Below are positions 45,806 to 56,265 of a stretch of 64,000 nucleotides of DNA, in pieces. The stretch spans positions 47,411,291-47,475,290 of the forward strand of contig CP154956.1 of NCBI GenBank assembly GCA_039621445.1, in the 5' to 3' direction. Under the pieces are notes generated by a model. The model worked only from the letters and a program-made list of their open reading frames with translations. It was not told where the DNA came from and searched no databases. The translations under genes were made by a program, and so were the position numbers. This stretch comes from Euglena gracilis (taxonomy: Eukaryota > Euglenida > Euglenophyceae > Euglenales). Numbering within the stretch: the first letter of the stretch is position 1; each line of letters opens with the position of its first letter.

Positions 45806-46489
45806 CGCAGCTTGGGCTCAGTGAACAACTTGAGTTGGCGTTGTCAGCCGGCCGGGAGGCAGTGCCACTCACTGGCTGGCGCAACCTGTGGCACTCATTA
45901 GTGTGCAATACATGCCCCTCCCCAGCCTGAGGCGAACTGCGAGTACCTTGTCGAGCGACGCAGTTTGTTGTCGCGTTGCTCTTCCTCTGCATGTGCGATT
46001 GAGTATCTTTTTGGTTCCGGGGAGGAAAGAAATATGACGCGGAAAGAGGTGAAAAACAGTGCGTAGTTGTCTCATATCGTACGTTCACACATTACGAAAG
46101 GAAAAATCACATGTCGTTTATATTCTGTCATTTCCAAAGAGAAAATGCGAAACTCGTTCGAAATTCAGCATTTTTGGTGTCATTCAAGATGAAGTATTTT
46201 GGGTGTTGCGCAGAAATTTTTTGAGTCCAGCCCGGCGTGGCCGGGCTGCCGCTCGACCCTGGGGGGACCCACAGCCCTGCCAGGAGCTGCATGCGGACTG
46301 GAAAAAAGGTGCTGGCTGGACGCCCCCGGGTGCGATGGGGTCCGACTTGATAAATTTCGAACGTTCCAGATCGAGCCTCCAACAATACCCTCAAACAGGG
46401 GCCCCGAGAGTTTTTCGGGAAAGGGGCTTAAAAAAATGGGTTTTTTCTGGGCTCTACCTGAGAACATTCGGGCTCCGCACCTCACCTCA
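45806..46489. other. spacer before the retroelement array
   Basis: No gene was recognised. 46190-46400 contains CCAGCC/GGCCGGGC blocks like those in the hAT-like MITEs, without clear ends. Confidence 0.4.
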
Positions 46490-47090
46490 CCATCTTCTGG
46501 TGCTTCGCCCTCTTGGTCCCTTCCTCATCCTTCCTTTGTCGTGGGAGTCCAAAAGTTTGGCCCAAAATCGCACTCCCTCGAGGCAAGAAGAAAGGGGGGG
46601 AAGGGACACCGAGGGCGAAGCACAAAGACATTGCGAGGCCATGCCTTGCTCGCCGGCGGTGCTGTGTGATTGTTTGGTGCGCTGGGCCAGGAGGTCCCGC
46701 TAAGTGCCGCCTCGCCGGAGTTCGCTGCATCGTCTCCGACGTAGCAACCGTAACCGTGGCGCTGTTTCTTTGCCCGGGGGGTCCCCCCCCCCAACATCCC
46801 CCCCCCCTGGCCCCCATCTTCTTCTGACCGAGGGCAAATTTTCGGACATGGGTGGGGGGGTCGGGCTCACAATGTCTTTTTGCTTCGCTCTCGGTGTCCC
46901 TTCCAGCCTTGTCGGCTTGCCTAAAGGGAGTACGAGACAACTCGTACTCCCTCGAGGCAGACCGAGAAGGGAGGAAGGGACACCGAGGGCGAAGCACAAA
47001 GACATTGTGAGGCCATGCCTTGCTCGCCGGCGGTTTGTTGTGTGATTGTTTTGGTGCGCTGGGTTAGGAGGTCCCGCTTTAAAACAATTG

Positions 47091-47123
<33 letters not shown>

Positions 47124-47445
47124 TTTTTTTTTTTTTGCCTTTCTTTTTTTAAATGCCTTTTTTTTTTTTTTGTTTTTTTTTGTTCGCCGGAGTTGGCTGC
47201 ATTGTCTCCGACGTGGCGACCGTGGCGCTGTTTCTTTGCCTGGGGGGGTCCCCCCCCCACCTCCCCCCCCCCTGGCCCCCATCTTCTGATCGAGGGCGTT
47301 TGAAGACAAATTTTCTTATATGGGTGGGGGGGGTCGGGCTCACAATGTCTTTGTGCTTCGCCCTCGGTGTCCCTTCCTCCCTTCTCGGTCTGCCTCGAGG
47401 GAGTACGAGACACCTCGGGCTCCGCACTTTGCCATTGTGAGGCCA
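46490..47445. repeat. cluster of retroelement terminal repeats, left end of array
   Basis: Three related terminal units lie in series. Block X (CGCCGGAGTT..CTCCGACGT..GACC..CGAGGGC..GGGCTCACAATGTCTTTGTG) occurs at 46712-46880 and 47186-47360 and again at 56034-56215. The inverted terminal repeat (ATTGTGAGGCCATGCCTTGC..GTGCGCTGGG..GGAGGTCCCGCT) occurs at 46640-46705 and 47003-47080, as reverse complement of 51728-51876. 46880-47000 forms a long hairpin centred near 46937 (TCGGTGTCCCTTCC..GGGAGTACGAGACAACTCGT). The T tract (CCTTTTTTCG in other copies) is expanded to about 90 bases at 47093-47185. Confidence 0.7.
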
Positions 47446-48190
47446 GATTGTGCACTGAAAAAAGGGGGGCCAGGGCACTCTCCAAAGCACCTTGTGCACC
47501 AAGTCTTTGGTAATGGGCTGTGAAAGCCTCTACCCCCTTCCACTGACCAATTTCACAAACTTCTTGAGCAGAAAGGCCCAATTTTTTGAGTAAACCAACT
47601 CCTGCCCCTCTGGTGGAGTGGGGTCCCCAAACCTGGGGGGGTACCCCCTGCTGGGCCAAAAAGTGTTTGGCGATAGAAGCAATGGTATCTGCCTTAATGG
47701 CTTTATAGGGGGGTTTTAACGTAATTAGAAGGGGGACCCCAGGTTTCACAAGGAAACGTGTTGCTGTCACATAAGACATCATCAAATGAAAGAGACTGAT
47801 TTGGGGGCACTGGGGAATAGAAACAACTCTCTCCCACTTATGGAGTTTTTGCCCTTTACGTTTAATTTTGATGTAGGGTGCCCCCCCCCCCAACACACTG
47901 GTGGTTCTTTGGACCTGTGCCAAATCAGAACTTCTGTATAAACAGAGGATACGTTAACAGAAAATGAATTGTGTACGTAATGTACACATATCAGAGGGCA
48001 GGGGGGACTGTGCCAGCCCCAGGAGGATTGGGAGGGGATCCCAGAATGCACCATATTTCTCCAGGTTTTGGTTCCAAAGCCTTTTATAAGGTGCCAACAT
48101 GGCATGGAACTTCAGGCCACCAAAGCCAGGGATCAAAAGCATAGCACTGTATGCATTGCGTGCTTGGGCTTGAAAATTGGAACAGTTGAA
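47408..48190 (-). CDS. tyrosine recombinase, copy A
   Basis: This enzyme would integrate the circular DNA copy of the element by Arg/His/Arg/Tyr chemistry. Reading the minus strand: FQAQARNAYSAMLLIPGFGG, then an in-frame TAA at 47958-47960, then LYRSSDLAQVQ (first catalytic Arg box), GPHSTRGAGVGLLKKLG (the H-x-x-R box, + strand near 47600-47625), CEIGQWKGVEAFTAHYQRLG (third box and catalytic Tyr). The open frame from 47923 continues past the Tyr into the terminal repeat. Copy B reads through the position of the TAA, so the stop is a mutation. Arg, HxxR and Tyr are all present only in this copy. Confidence 0.8.
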
Positions 48191-48303
48191 TTAAAGCGTC
48201 AACCACTTGGTCAGTGGTGGATTCAGGGGGGGGGGTACCCCCATTTTGTCCAAAATTACCCATAAAAGCGTAAAAGCGCTTTGATAACGCTTTAAGCTGG
48301 GGT

Positions 48304-49987
48304 TTATTCCCAGGAAATCGTTAATGGTTGTATTTTGTATTTGTTTCCCCTCCAGAATTTGCCTGAGCAAATCATGCAAAGCAGGGGCCACCTGGGGGGT
48401 GGCATTTTTCCCCCCCTGCAATTGGTGAACATACCCATGTAGGGGGTGATTTTCAGGCAGGGGGTCCCTGGAACTTTCATTTTTATTAACTGGGGCCACC
48501 ATGTGGCTGAATCCCAGTAGGGGGTGACCATCAAAACTTTGGCCTGTGGAAACATTTTTAATCTGGGGAGAAATTTTTGGATTACAGACCAGGGGGGGTT
48601 TGCATAAAGATCCCCCATGTTGTCCAGTGGACATTGTAATGCATCTACTGCTGTGGCTCCCCAGTGGGGCCACCTGGCCACAAATTGTGGTAGTTTTTTG
48701 TTGCCTGGTGAGGCAAAAAGGTCTGTTTTTAGGCTGATGTAATTTTTGAACTGCTGCCTCAGCCACTGAAAAAGTTGGGGGTCCAGTGAGTAATCCCCCC
48801 TGTCCATTTCCCACCTGCTTATGGGGTCTGCCAGGCAGTCTTTGGAGGGGACCCACTTTACTTGCAGGTTTATGTTGTGTTCCATGCACCATTTGAAGAA
48901 GGGTCTTAGCATGGAATTGAAAGGGTCCTTTCTGCCCCCCCCTTTTGTTAAGTAATAGTAAATTACTTGATTGTCCACGGATAGGGACACAGTTTCCCCT
49001 GGCTGGCTGAGGCTTTGTACTGTGCTTATTGCTGCACTTAATTCTTTGACATTTATGTGCAAAATGGAGTTTTCCCTCCAAAATTCTTGCACAATTTTGC
49101 CTGTTCGAATGTCCAGCCCCCCCCAGGCATGGGTACTGCTGTCTGAGTGCAACTGGCTGTCTGGTTGCATTTTGTGGGAAGGGTCTGCCCCCCCAGGTGT
49201 CCAGCAGAATTTTTATTTCCTTTAATTGGTCCTTTATTCTTTGGGAAATGGGATGTTTTGAGTCCCAGGGGGCTGTGGAATTTTCCACCAAAAAACTTGC
49301 CAGGGCATCCGTAAAGGCCCTTAGAAAGGGCAGGGCCATTAGATTGCATCTGATTTGGCCCAAAATGGCAGCCAGTTGCCTTTTTGACATGTAATCTTTT
49401 TCAACCATTTTTCCCAGCTCCTTTTTTACGGTTTTTATTTTCTGGGGGGGCACCTGTAATTTTCCCTCTTGGAAGTTTAGCTGAAATCCAAGATGATTGA
49501 CGATTTGGGTGGGCTGCAGGGTGGACTTTTTCACATTGATTTTGAATCCTGATTTGACTAAATCCCTGACCACTGTGTTCAGGTGTTTCTGTAAGATGAT
49601 TTGTGTTGGGGCCACCAGTAAAATGTCGTCCAGGTAAATAAACACCTGAATGCCCCTTTTCCTCCACAGTTTTTCGAATGTCTTCATTACTGACATGAAA
49701 ATTTGGGGCATTACATTCAGGCCAAAACAGCCTGCCTGGAATTCCCAGGTCTGCCCCCCCACCTGATGCCTTAAAAATGGCCTTAGGCCTGGACTTACTG
49801 GAATATGAAAATAGGCATCCTTCAGGTCTATTTTTGCTGCCCAGTGGCCTTTTTCCAAAACTGGAAAAATGTGCTGGATGTGATCCAGCTTGAAAGGTTT
49901 CACTTGGAACCTTTGATTTATTTCCGTGCAATCGCTTATTAATCTCCATTTTGTCTGCCCCCCCTCTGGTTTTGAAATCAGAAACTA
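48304..49987 (-). CDS. reverse transcriptase-RNase H, copy A
   Basis: The RT begins FLISKPEGGQTKWRLISDCT, continues KPFKLDHIQHIFPVLEKGHW and AAKIDLKDAYFHIPVSP (first catalytic Asp), FGLNVMPQIF, and FIYLDDILLVAPT (YLDD codons at 49636-49625). RNase H follows with HSDSSTHAWGG (Asp), HINVKELSAA (Glu) and LSVDNQVIYYYL (Asp). After it comes the segment DALQCPLDNMGDLYANPPWS ... VLMVTPYWDSATWW, typical of DIRS/Ngaro-type pol. RT and RNase H are in different frames; the switch is at a G run (C run on + strand, 49189-49196), so a 1-bp slip is likely. The RT frame runs on, without meaning, to 48191. An in-frame TAG sits just before FLISK. Confidence 0.85.
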
Positions 49988-50062
49988 GGGGATCAGGTGC
50001 TGGGTGGTTGAATCCCTCACCCTCTTTATGGACCCAGATTTTTCGTAATCCAGCAGTTTTTT

Positions 50063-51574
50063 TTATGCTTGGGGTAAGTTCAAATTTGCCCTGATTTTTG
50101 GGTGGGTGGACAATTTTGGTGGGCTGACCCAGGGGGGTTGAATGCCGCCGCCCTGATGAGTTGACATGTTGTTGGGGGGGCATTTTTTGCCCACCATTTC
50201 AAGCTTTTTTGCAGCCTTTGATGGAGGGGGGTGTCTCCCCATTTTTCTTCCATGGAATTTATTTCCTGGATAAGATGATTTTGGGGGGGCTGGGCTGGAG
50301 ATGTTGGACATTTTAGGCTTTTTTGCAACCTTTGATGGAGGGGGGTGTCTCCCCATATTTCCTCCATTGAATTTATTTTTTGGGTAAGATGATTCTGGGG
50401 GGGCTGGGCTGGGGGTGTTGGACATTGCACCCCTAGGTCCCCTAGGGCTTGGGCCCTTGTAAAAGGAAATTTTTTCTGGGGGGATGTGCATGCACTCTCT
50501 CCCTCTCTGCTCACCTCTCTGGATGATCTTGTTGTTGGAAGACATACCATAGGGCTTAATGCCCCTGTTTGGCCTATCTGGTCTTCTCCATGTTGATGTG
50601 GTTGGTTGACATACCATAGGGGGGCCTCTGTGGGTCCCCCCCTTGATTGATTGATCGGGAATTGAGAAATAAATGTTGGAGGGGTTTCTGCCCCTCCATC
50701 CAAAAGGGCCACTGTGGGTCCCTTTGCCCCTGGGGGCTGGGTTCTTGAAAGGGCCACTGTGGGTACCTTTTCCTCCTGGGGCTGGGTCATTGAAAGGGCC
50801 ACCGTGGGTCTCTTTATCCCCCATTGTTGGCGGAGGGCCATTGTGGGTCACTCGGGGGATTTCTCCAGCAGCATCCTTAGCTTCTTGGTGGCCACTGTGG
50901 GTCCACCCTGCTGGTTCCTTAGCTTCTTGGTGGCCACTGTGGGTCCACCCTGCTGGTCTCCAAGGTTTCCATGTATAATGTTTTTCCATAATCCATCTTG
51001 TGGTCTTCCAGGCCTTGATTTCTTCTTGGCCTCCAGCCCCATTGGAAATCTGGGGGGGCTGCTGTGGCCCCCCCCTTGTCCCCTTGAGAGGGGCTGTTGT
51101 GATAGATGAATTGGGGGGGTTGGACAGACCTTTTCTGCCCCTTCCTGAGGGGATTTGCTTGTGAAACTGGCCCCCGTGGCCCCTGTGGTGTTGACCTCCT
51201 TGGCCTTGATTCCATCTCCCCATCTTCTGGCCAATTTGTGCCCAGGTTGCTGGGCGCCTTTGGGGGAGATGCCCCTGATGTGTGGGCTTTGATTGTCCAA
51301 TTGTGAAGCATTTTGGGCCCCCATGGCCCAGTCTTTGCCCACCAAGGGCTGGGGCTGGCTTCTGTCTTCTGGGCCTCCTGGCCACAGTGGTCCAAGGACC
51401 GTGGCCGTCACTGGGGGGAGGGTTTGGGCTGTGAAATTTCTGGGGTGGGGGGCTGGGTGGGAAGAACGGCCACGGTTTGCCACGTGTTGACCGCACCTCC
51501 AAGGTCTCCAGCTGCTGCGGCCACTCCTCCAGGACGTCCGTGGCCATATAATTCCAATTTCTTCTCCACTGCAT
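50063..51574 (-). CDS. gag-like ORF1, copy A (503 codons)
   Basis: It starts MQWRRNWNY, a start conserved in copy C (MQWRINCN). The protein is basic, Pro/Gly/His/Gln-rich and of low complexity, with internal repeats: AGWTHSGHQEAK twice, GKGTHSGPF three times, and a 37-40 residue unit around MGRHPPPSK.AKK twice. No zinc knuckle is seen. It ends NLNLPQA and TAA; after that stop the same frame continues into the RT, and in copy C no stop separates the two, so gag-pol was probably one frame. It is presumably the particle or RNA-binding protein; the function is inferred from position only. Confidence 0.65.
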   Translation of the reverse strand: MQWRRNWNYMATDVLEEWPQQLETLEVRSTRGKPWPFFPPSPPPQKFHSPNPPPSDGHGPWTTVARRPRRQKPAPALGGQRLGHGGPKCFTIGQSKPTHQGHLPQRRPATWAQIGQKMGRWNQGQGGQHHRGHGGQFHKQIPSGRGRKGLSNPPNSSITTAPLKGTRGGPQQPPQISNGAGGQEEIKAWKTTRWIMEKHYTWKPWRPAGWTHSGHQEAKEPAGWTHSGHQEAKDAAGEIPRVTHNGPPPTMGDKETHGGPFNDPAPGGKGTHSGPFKNPAPRGKGTHSGPFGWRGRNPSNIYFSIPDQSIKGGTHRGPPMVCQPTTSTWRRPDRPNRGIKPYGMSSNNKIIQRGEQRGRECMHIPPEKISFYKGPSPRGPRGAMSNTPSPAPPESSYPKNKFNGGNMGRHPPPSKVAKKPKMSNISSPAPPKSSYPGNKFHGRKMGRHPPPSKAAKKLEMVGKKCPPNNMSTHQGGGIQPPWVSPPKLSTHPKIRANLNLPQA

Positions 51575-51727
51575 TGCTCATCGAAGTCGAAATTGAAATT
51601 TGACAATTGAATTCTCAATTGATTTTCGTCTGGTTCGTGTTCTTCTGGATATTGAATTGATATTGACTTCTTTTCTCAGTTCTTCCTCGTTCGTGAACTC
51701 TGTTCCTTTCTTCTGGGTGTCGAAGGG

Positions 51728-51876
51728 CAAGTTAAGAATCAGCCAACTCCGGCGAAAAAAGGCACTAAGCGGGACCTCCTAACCCAGCGCACCAAAACAA
51801 TCACACAACAAACCGCCGGCGAGCAAGGCATGGCCTCACAATGGCAAAGTGCGGAGCCCGAGGTGTCTTGGACTCC
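51728..51876. repeat. inverted terminal repeat, right end of copy A
   Basis: It runs AAGTTAAGAATCAGCC, CTCCGGCG, GGCACTAAGCGGGACCTCCT, CCGCCGGCGAGCAAGG and CATGGCCTCACAATGG to GGAGCCCGAGGTGTC. Near-identical copies are at 55873-56020 and 60738-60880, and complements are at 47003-47210 and, diverged, 61275-61345. Confidence 0.85.
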
Positions 51877-51889
51877 GCACTTTGCCATT

Positions 51890-52620
51890 GTGAGGCCAGA
51901 TTGTGCACTGAAAAAAGGGGGGCCAGGGCATTCTCCAAAGCACCTTGGGCACCAAGTTTTCGATAGTGGGCTGTGAAAGCCTCCACCCCCTTCCACTGAC
52001 CAATTTCACAACCTTCTTGGGAAGAAAGGCCCAATTTTTTGAGTAAACCAACTCCTGCCACTATGGTGGAGTGGGGTCCCCACACCTGGGGGGCACCCCA
52101 TGCTGGGCCAAAAAGTTTTTGGTTATGGAGGCAATGGTATCTGCTTTAATGGCTTTATAGGGGGGTTTTAACGTATTCAAAGGGGGCCCCCAGGTTTCAC
52201 AAAGAAACGTGTTGCTGCCACATAAGACGTCGTCACATGAAAGGGACTGATTTAGGGGCACTGGGGAATAGAAACAACTCTCTCCCACTTGGGAATTTTT
52301 TGACCTTTACGTTTGATTTTGACGTAGGGTCCCCCCCAACATGCTGGTGGTTCTTTGGACCTGTGCCAAATCAGATGATCTGTATAAACAGAGGATACGT
52401 GAACAGAAAATCGGTGGTGTACGCAATGTACATATATCAGAGGGCAGGGGGGACTGTGCTAGCCCCAGGAGGATTGGGAGAGGATCCCAGAATGCACCAT
52501 ATTTCTCCAGGTGTTGGTTCCAAAGCCTTTTTTCAGGTGCCAACATGGCATGGAACCTTAGGCCACCAAAGCCAGGGATCAAAATCATAGCACTGTGTGC
52601 ATTGCGTGCTTGGGCTTGAA
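51890..52620 (-). pseudogene. tyrosine recombinase, copy B
   Basis: It is open through FHAMLAPEKRLWNQHLEKYG, CSRILCLYRSSDLAQVQ (first Arg kept) and then frameshifted. The HxxR box reads HSTI instead of HSTR, losing the second Arg. The Tyr box (FTAHYRKLGAQ) is kept. It is probably inactive. Confidence 0.75.
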
Positions 52621-52749
52621 AATTGAAACAGTGGAATTAAAGTGTCAACCAGGTCAGTGGTGGCTTCAGGGGGGGGTACCCCCATTTTGTCCAAAACGAC
52701 CCATAACAGTCTGAAAGCGCTTTGATAACACTTAAGACTTGGGTTTTAT

Positions 52750-54240
52750 CCCCAGGAAATCGTTAATGGTTGTATTTTGTATTTGTTTCCCCTCCAGAAT
52801 TCTCCTGAGCAAATCCTGCAAAGCAGGGGCCACCTGGGGGGTGGCATTTTTTCCCCCTGCAATTGGTGAACGTACCCTTGTGAGGGGTAATTTTCAGGAA
52901 GGCTGTCCCTGGAACTTTCATTTTATTAATTGGGCCACCATGTGGCTGAATCCTAGTAGGGGGTGACCATCAAAACGTTGGCCTGTGGAAACATTTTTAA
53001 TCTGGGCAGAAATTTTTTGATTACAGACCAGGGGGGGGGGTTGCATAAAGGTCCCCCATGTTGTCCAGTGGACATTGTAATGCATCTACTGCTGTGGCAT
53101 CCCGGTGGCGCAACCTTGCCACAAATTGTGGCAGTTTTTTGTTGCCTAGTGAGGTAAAAAGGTCTGTTTTTAGTGTTACGTAATTTTTGAACCGCTGCCT
53201 CGGCCATTGAAAAAGTTGCGGGTCCAGGGAATAATATAAACTACTTGATTGTCCACGGATAGGGACACAGTTTCTCCTGGCTGGCTGAGGATTTGAACTG
53301 TGCTTAGTCCTGCTCTTAATCCTTTGAAATTTATGTGCAAAATGGAGTTTTCCTTCCAAAATTCTTGCACAATTTTGCCTGTTCGACTGTCTAGCCTCCT
53401 CCCAAGCATGGGTACTGCTGTCTGAGTGCAACTCCATGGTTGCACTTTGGAGGAAGTGTCTGCCCCATACAGGTGTCAAGCAGAATTTTTATCTCTCTTG
53501 ATTGGTCCATTATTCTTTGGGAAATGGGGTGTTTTGTGTCCCAGGGGGCTGTGGAATTTTCTACCAAAAAAAATGCCAAGGCATCCGTAAAGACCCTTGG
53601 AAAGGGCAGGGTCATTAGATTGCATCTTATTTGGCCTAAAATGGCAGCCAGTTTCCTTTTTTACATAAAATGTTTTTTTACCATTTTTCCCAGTTCCTTT
53701 TTTACTGTTTTTATTTTCTGGGGGGGCACCTGTGACTTTCCCTCTTGGAGGATTAGTAAAAATCCAAGATTATTTACGATTTGGGAGGGCTGCAGGGTGG
53801 ACTTTCTGACGTTGATTTTGAATCCTAATTTCATTAAATCCCTGACCACTGTGTTCAGGTGATTTTGTAAGATGTTTTGTGTTGGTGCCACCAGTAAAGT
53901 GTCGTTCAGGTAAATAAACATCTGGATGCCCCTTTTCCTCTACAGCTTTTTGAATGTTTGCATTACTGACATGAAAATTTGGGGCATTACATACAGGCCA
54001 AAGCAGCCTGCCTTTAATTCCCAGGTAGAAGTGGCCTTACGGCCTGGCTCACTGGGATGTGGAGTAGGCATCCTTTAAGTCTGTTTTTGCTGCCCAGTGG
54101 CCTTTTTCCAACACAGGAAAAATATGCTGGATGTGATCCAGCTTGAAAGTTTTCACTTGGAACCTTTGATTTATTTCCTTGCAATCACTTATTAACCTCC
54201 GTTTTGTCTGCCCCCCCTCTGGTTTTGAAATCAGAAACTA
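52750..54240 (-). pseudogene. reverse transcriptase-RNase H, copy B
   Basis: The RT core reads FIYLNDTLLVAPT: the second Asp pair of the YLDD box is YLND, a loss of a metal-binding Asp. Several frameshifts precede it. RNase H keeps SDSSTHAW and the SVDNQV box, but the following C-terminal part is deleted near 53235. The TAG before FLISK is shared with copy A. Confidence 0.75.
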
Positions 54241-55730
54241 GGGGATCAGGTGCTGTGTGGTTGAATCCCTCACCCTCATTATGGATCCAGATTTTTTCGT
54301 AATCCAGCAGGATTTTTTCTGCTTGGGGTAGTTTCAAATTTGCTCTGGGTTTTGGGTGGGTGGACAATTTTGGTGGGCTGACCCAGGGGGGTTGAATGCC
54401 GCCGCCCTGATGAGTTGACATGTTGTTGAGGGGGGCATTTTTTTGTAAACCATTTCAAGCTTTTTTGCAACCTTTGATGGAGGGGGTTGTCTCCCCATTT
54501 TTCCTCCACGCTTCATGGAATTTATTATCTAGATAATATGATTTTCTGGGGGGGGGCTGCTGGGCTGGGGGTGGTGGACTTTTTGGTTTTTTCAACCTTT
54601 GATGGAGGGGGGTGTCTCCCTTTATTTCCTCCATTGAATTTTTTTTCTGGATAAGATGATTTTGGGGGGCTGGGCTGGGGGTTTTGGACATTGCACCCCT
54701 AGGTCCCCTAGGACTTGGCCCCTTGGAAAAAGAAAATTTCTTCTGGGGGGATGTGCATGCAATCTCTCCCTCTCTGCTCACCTCTCTGGAGAATCTTGTT
54801 GTTGGAAGACATACCATAGGGCTTAATGCCCCTGTTTGGCCTATCTGGGTTCTCCATGTTGATGTGGTTGGTTTACATACCACAGGGGGGCCTCTGTGGG
54901 TCCCCCCCCTGATTGAATTATTAGGAATTGAGAAATAATTGTTGAAGGGGTTTCTGCCTCTCCCTCCATAAGGGCCACTGTGGGTCCCTTTTCTTCCTGG
55001 GGCTGGGTCATTGAAAGGGCCACCGTGGGTGCCTTTTCACCCCATTTTTGGCAGAGGGCCTCTTTGGGTCCCTCGGGGAATATCTCCAGCAGCTTCCTCA
55101 GCTTCTTGGTTGCCACTGTGGGTCCACCCTGCTGGTCTCCATGTATAAATGTTTTTCCATAATCCATCTTTCGGTCTTGTGGGCCTTAATTTCTTCTTGG
55201 CCTCCAAACCCATTGCAAATCTGGGGGGGGGGGGGCTGTGCCCCCCCCCCCCCTGTCCCCTTGAGAGGGGCTGTTGTGCAAGATGAATTGGGGGGTTGTA
55301 CAGACCTCTTTTGCCCTTCCTTAGGGGATTTGCTTGAAAAAATGGCCCCAATGGCCCCTGTAGTGTTGAACTCGTTGGCCTTGACTCCATCTCCCCATCT
55401 TCTGGCCAATTTGTTTCTAGGCGACTGGGCGCCTTTTTGGGGAGATGCCCCTGATGTGTGAGGTTTGATTGTCCAAATGTGTAGTAATTTGGGCCCCCAT
55501 GGCCCGTCCTTTGCCCACCAAGGGCCGGGGCTGACTTCTTTTTTCTGGGCGTTTTGGCCACAGTGGTCCAAGGACCGTGGCTGTCACTGGGGGTGGGTTT
55601 GGGCTGGGAAATTTCTGGGGTGGGGGTTTGGGGGGATTAAAGGCCACGGTTTGCCGCGTGTTGACCGTATCTCCAAGGTCTCCAGCTGCTACGGCCACTC
55701 CTCCAGGACGTCCGTGGCCACTGCATTGCT
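54240..55730 (-). pseudogene. gag-like ORF1, copy B
   Basis: It is the same Pro/Gly/Gln-rich protein as in A, broken into frames at 55571-55037, 55167-54841, 54883-54455 and 54421-54185. The start MQW is followed by a short deletion that shifts the frame. It has two copies of the HPPPSK unit region and one copy of the WTHSG unit. Confidence 0.7.
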
Positions 55731-56033
55731 CATCGAAGTAAAAATTCAAATTTGATAATTGACTTCTCAATTGACATTCGTCTGGTTCGTGTTCTTCTGG
55801 ATATTGAATTGATATTGACTTTATTTTCTCGGTTTTTCTTCGTTCGTGAACCCCGTTCCTTTCTTCTGGGTGTCGAAGGACAAGTTAAGAATAAGCCAAC
55901 TCCGGCGAAAAAAAGGCACTAAGAGGGACCTCCTAACCCAGCGCACCAAACAACTACAGCAAACCGCCGGCGAGAAAGGCACGGCCTCACAATGGAAAAG
56001 TGCGGAGCCCGAGTTGTCCCGTCTTAGTGCCGC

Positions 56034-56265
56034 CTCGCCGGAGTTGGATGCATTGCCTCCGACGCGGCGACCATTGCACTGTCTTTTTCTCTGGGGGGGG
56101 GTGCCTCCCCACCCCCTGGTCCCCATCATCTTCTGAACGAGGGCGTTTGAAGACAATTTTTTTTGACAAGGGTGGGGGGTCGGGCTCAATGTCTTCGTGC
56201 TTCACTCTCGGTGTCCCTTCCTGCCTTTTCGGCTTTCCTCGAGGGGGTAATACACAGCTTGGGCT
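56034..56265. repeat. terminal block X between copies B and C
   Basis: It runs CGCCTCGCCGGAGTTGG, TGCCTCCGACGCGGCGACC, CATCTTCTGAACGAGGGCGT, TCGGTGTCCCTTCC and ends before GGGCTCCGCACTTTG. It is the same unit as at 46712-46880 and 47186-47400 and is absent between copies A and B. Confidence 0.75.

Larger units (their letters stand above)
46985..51876 (-). mobile_element. tyrosine-recombinase (DIRS-like) retrotransposon, copy A
   Basis: Minus-strand order is gag (51574-50063), reverse transcriptase (about 49987-49200), RNase H and the DIRS-type downstream domain (about 49195-48304), then tyrosine recombinase (about 48190-47410), bounded by inverted terminal repeats (51728-51876 and its complement at 47003-47210, the latter interrupted by a T tract). 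There is no integrase or aspartic protease. RT plus RNase H plus a tyrosine recombinase with inverted termini is the DIRS order. This is the best-preserved of the three copies, though it has two stops (TAA about 50060, TAG about 49985), one homopolymer frameshift and one stop in the recombinase. Confidence 0.85.
51877..56020 (-). mobile_element. DIRS-like retrotransposon, copy B, decayed
   Basis: It has the same order as copy A, head to tail and directly abutting it. Its left end (ACTCCGCACTTTGCCATTGTG) meets the right end of A as a palindrome. The right terminal repeat is at 55873-56020. It has many indels, a RNase H deletion near 53235 of roughly 165 bp relative to A and C, and active-site changes. 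Confidence 0.85.

Noticed and set aside
48191-49170. Continuation of the RT frame (about 320 codons) after the RNase H frame change
   Set aside because: It is the wrong frame over the RNase H region; the real domain is in the neighbouring frame with HSDSSTHAWGG and SVDNQV boxes.
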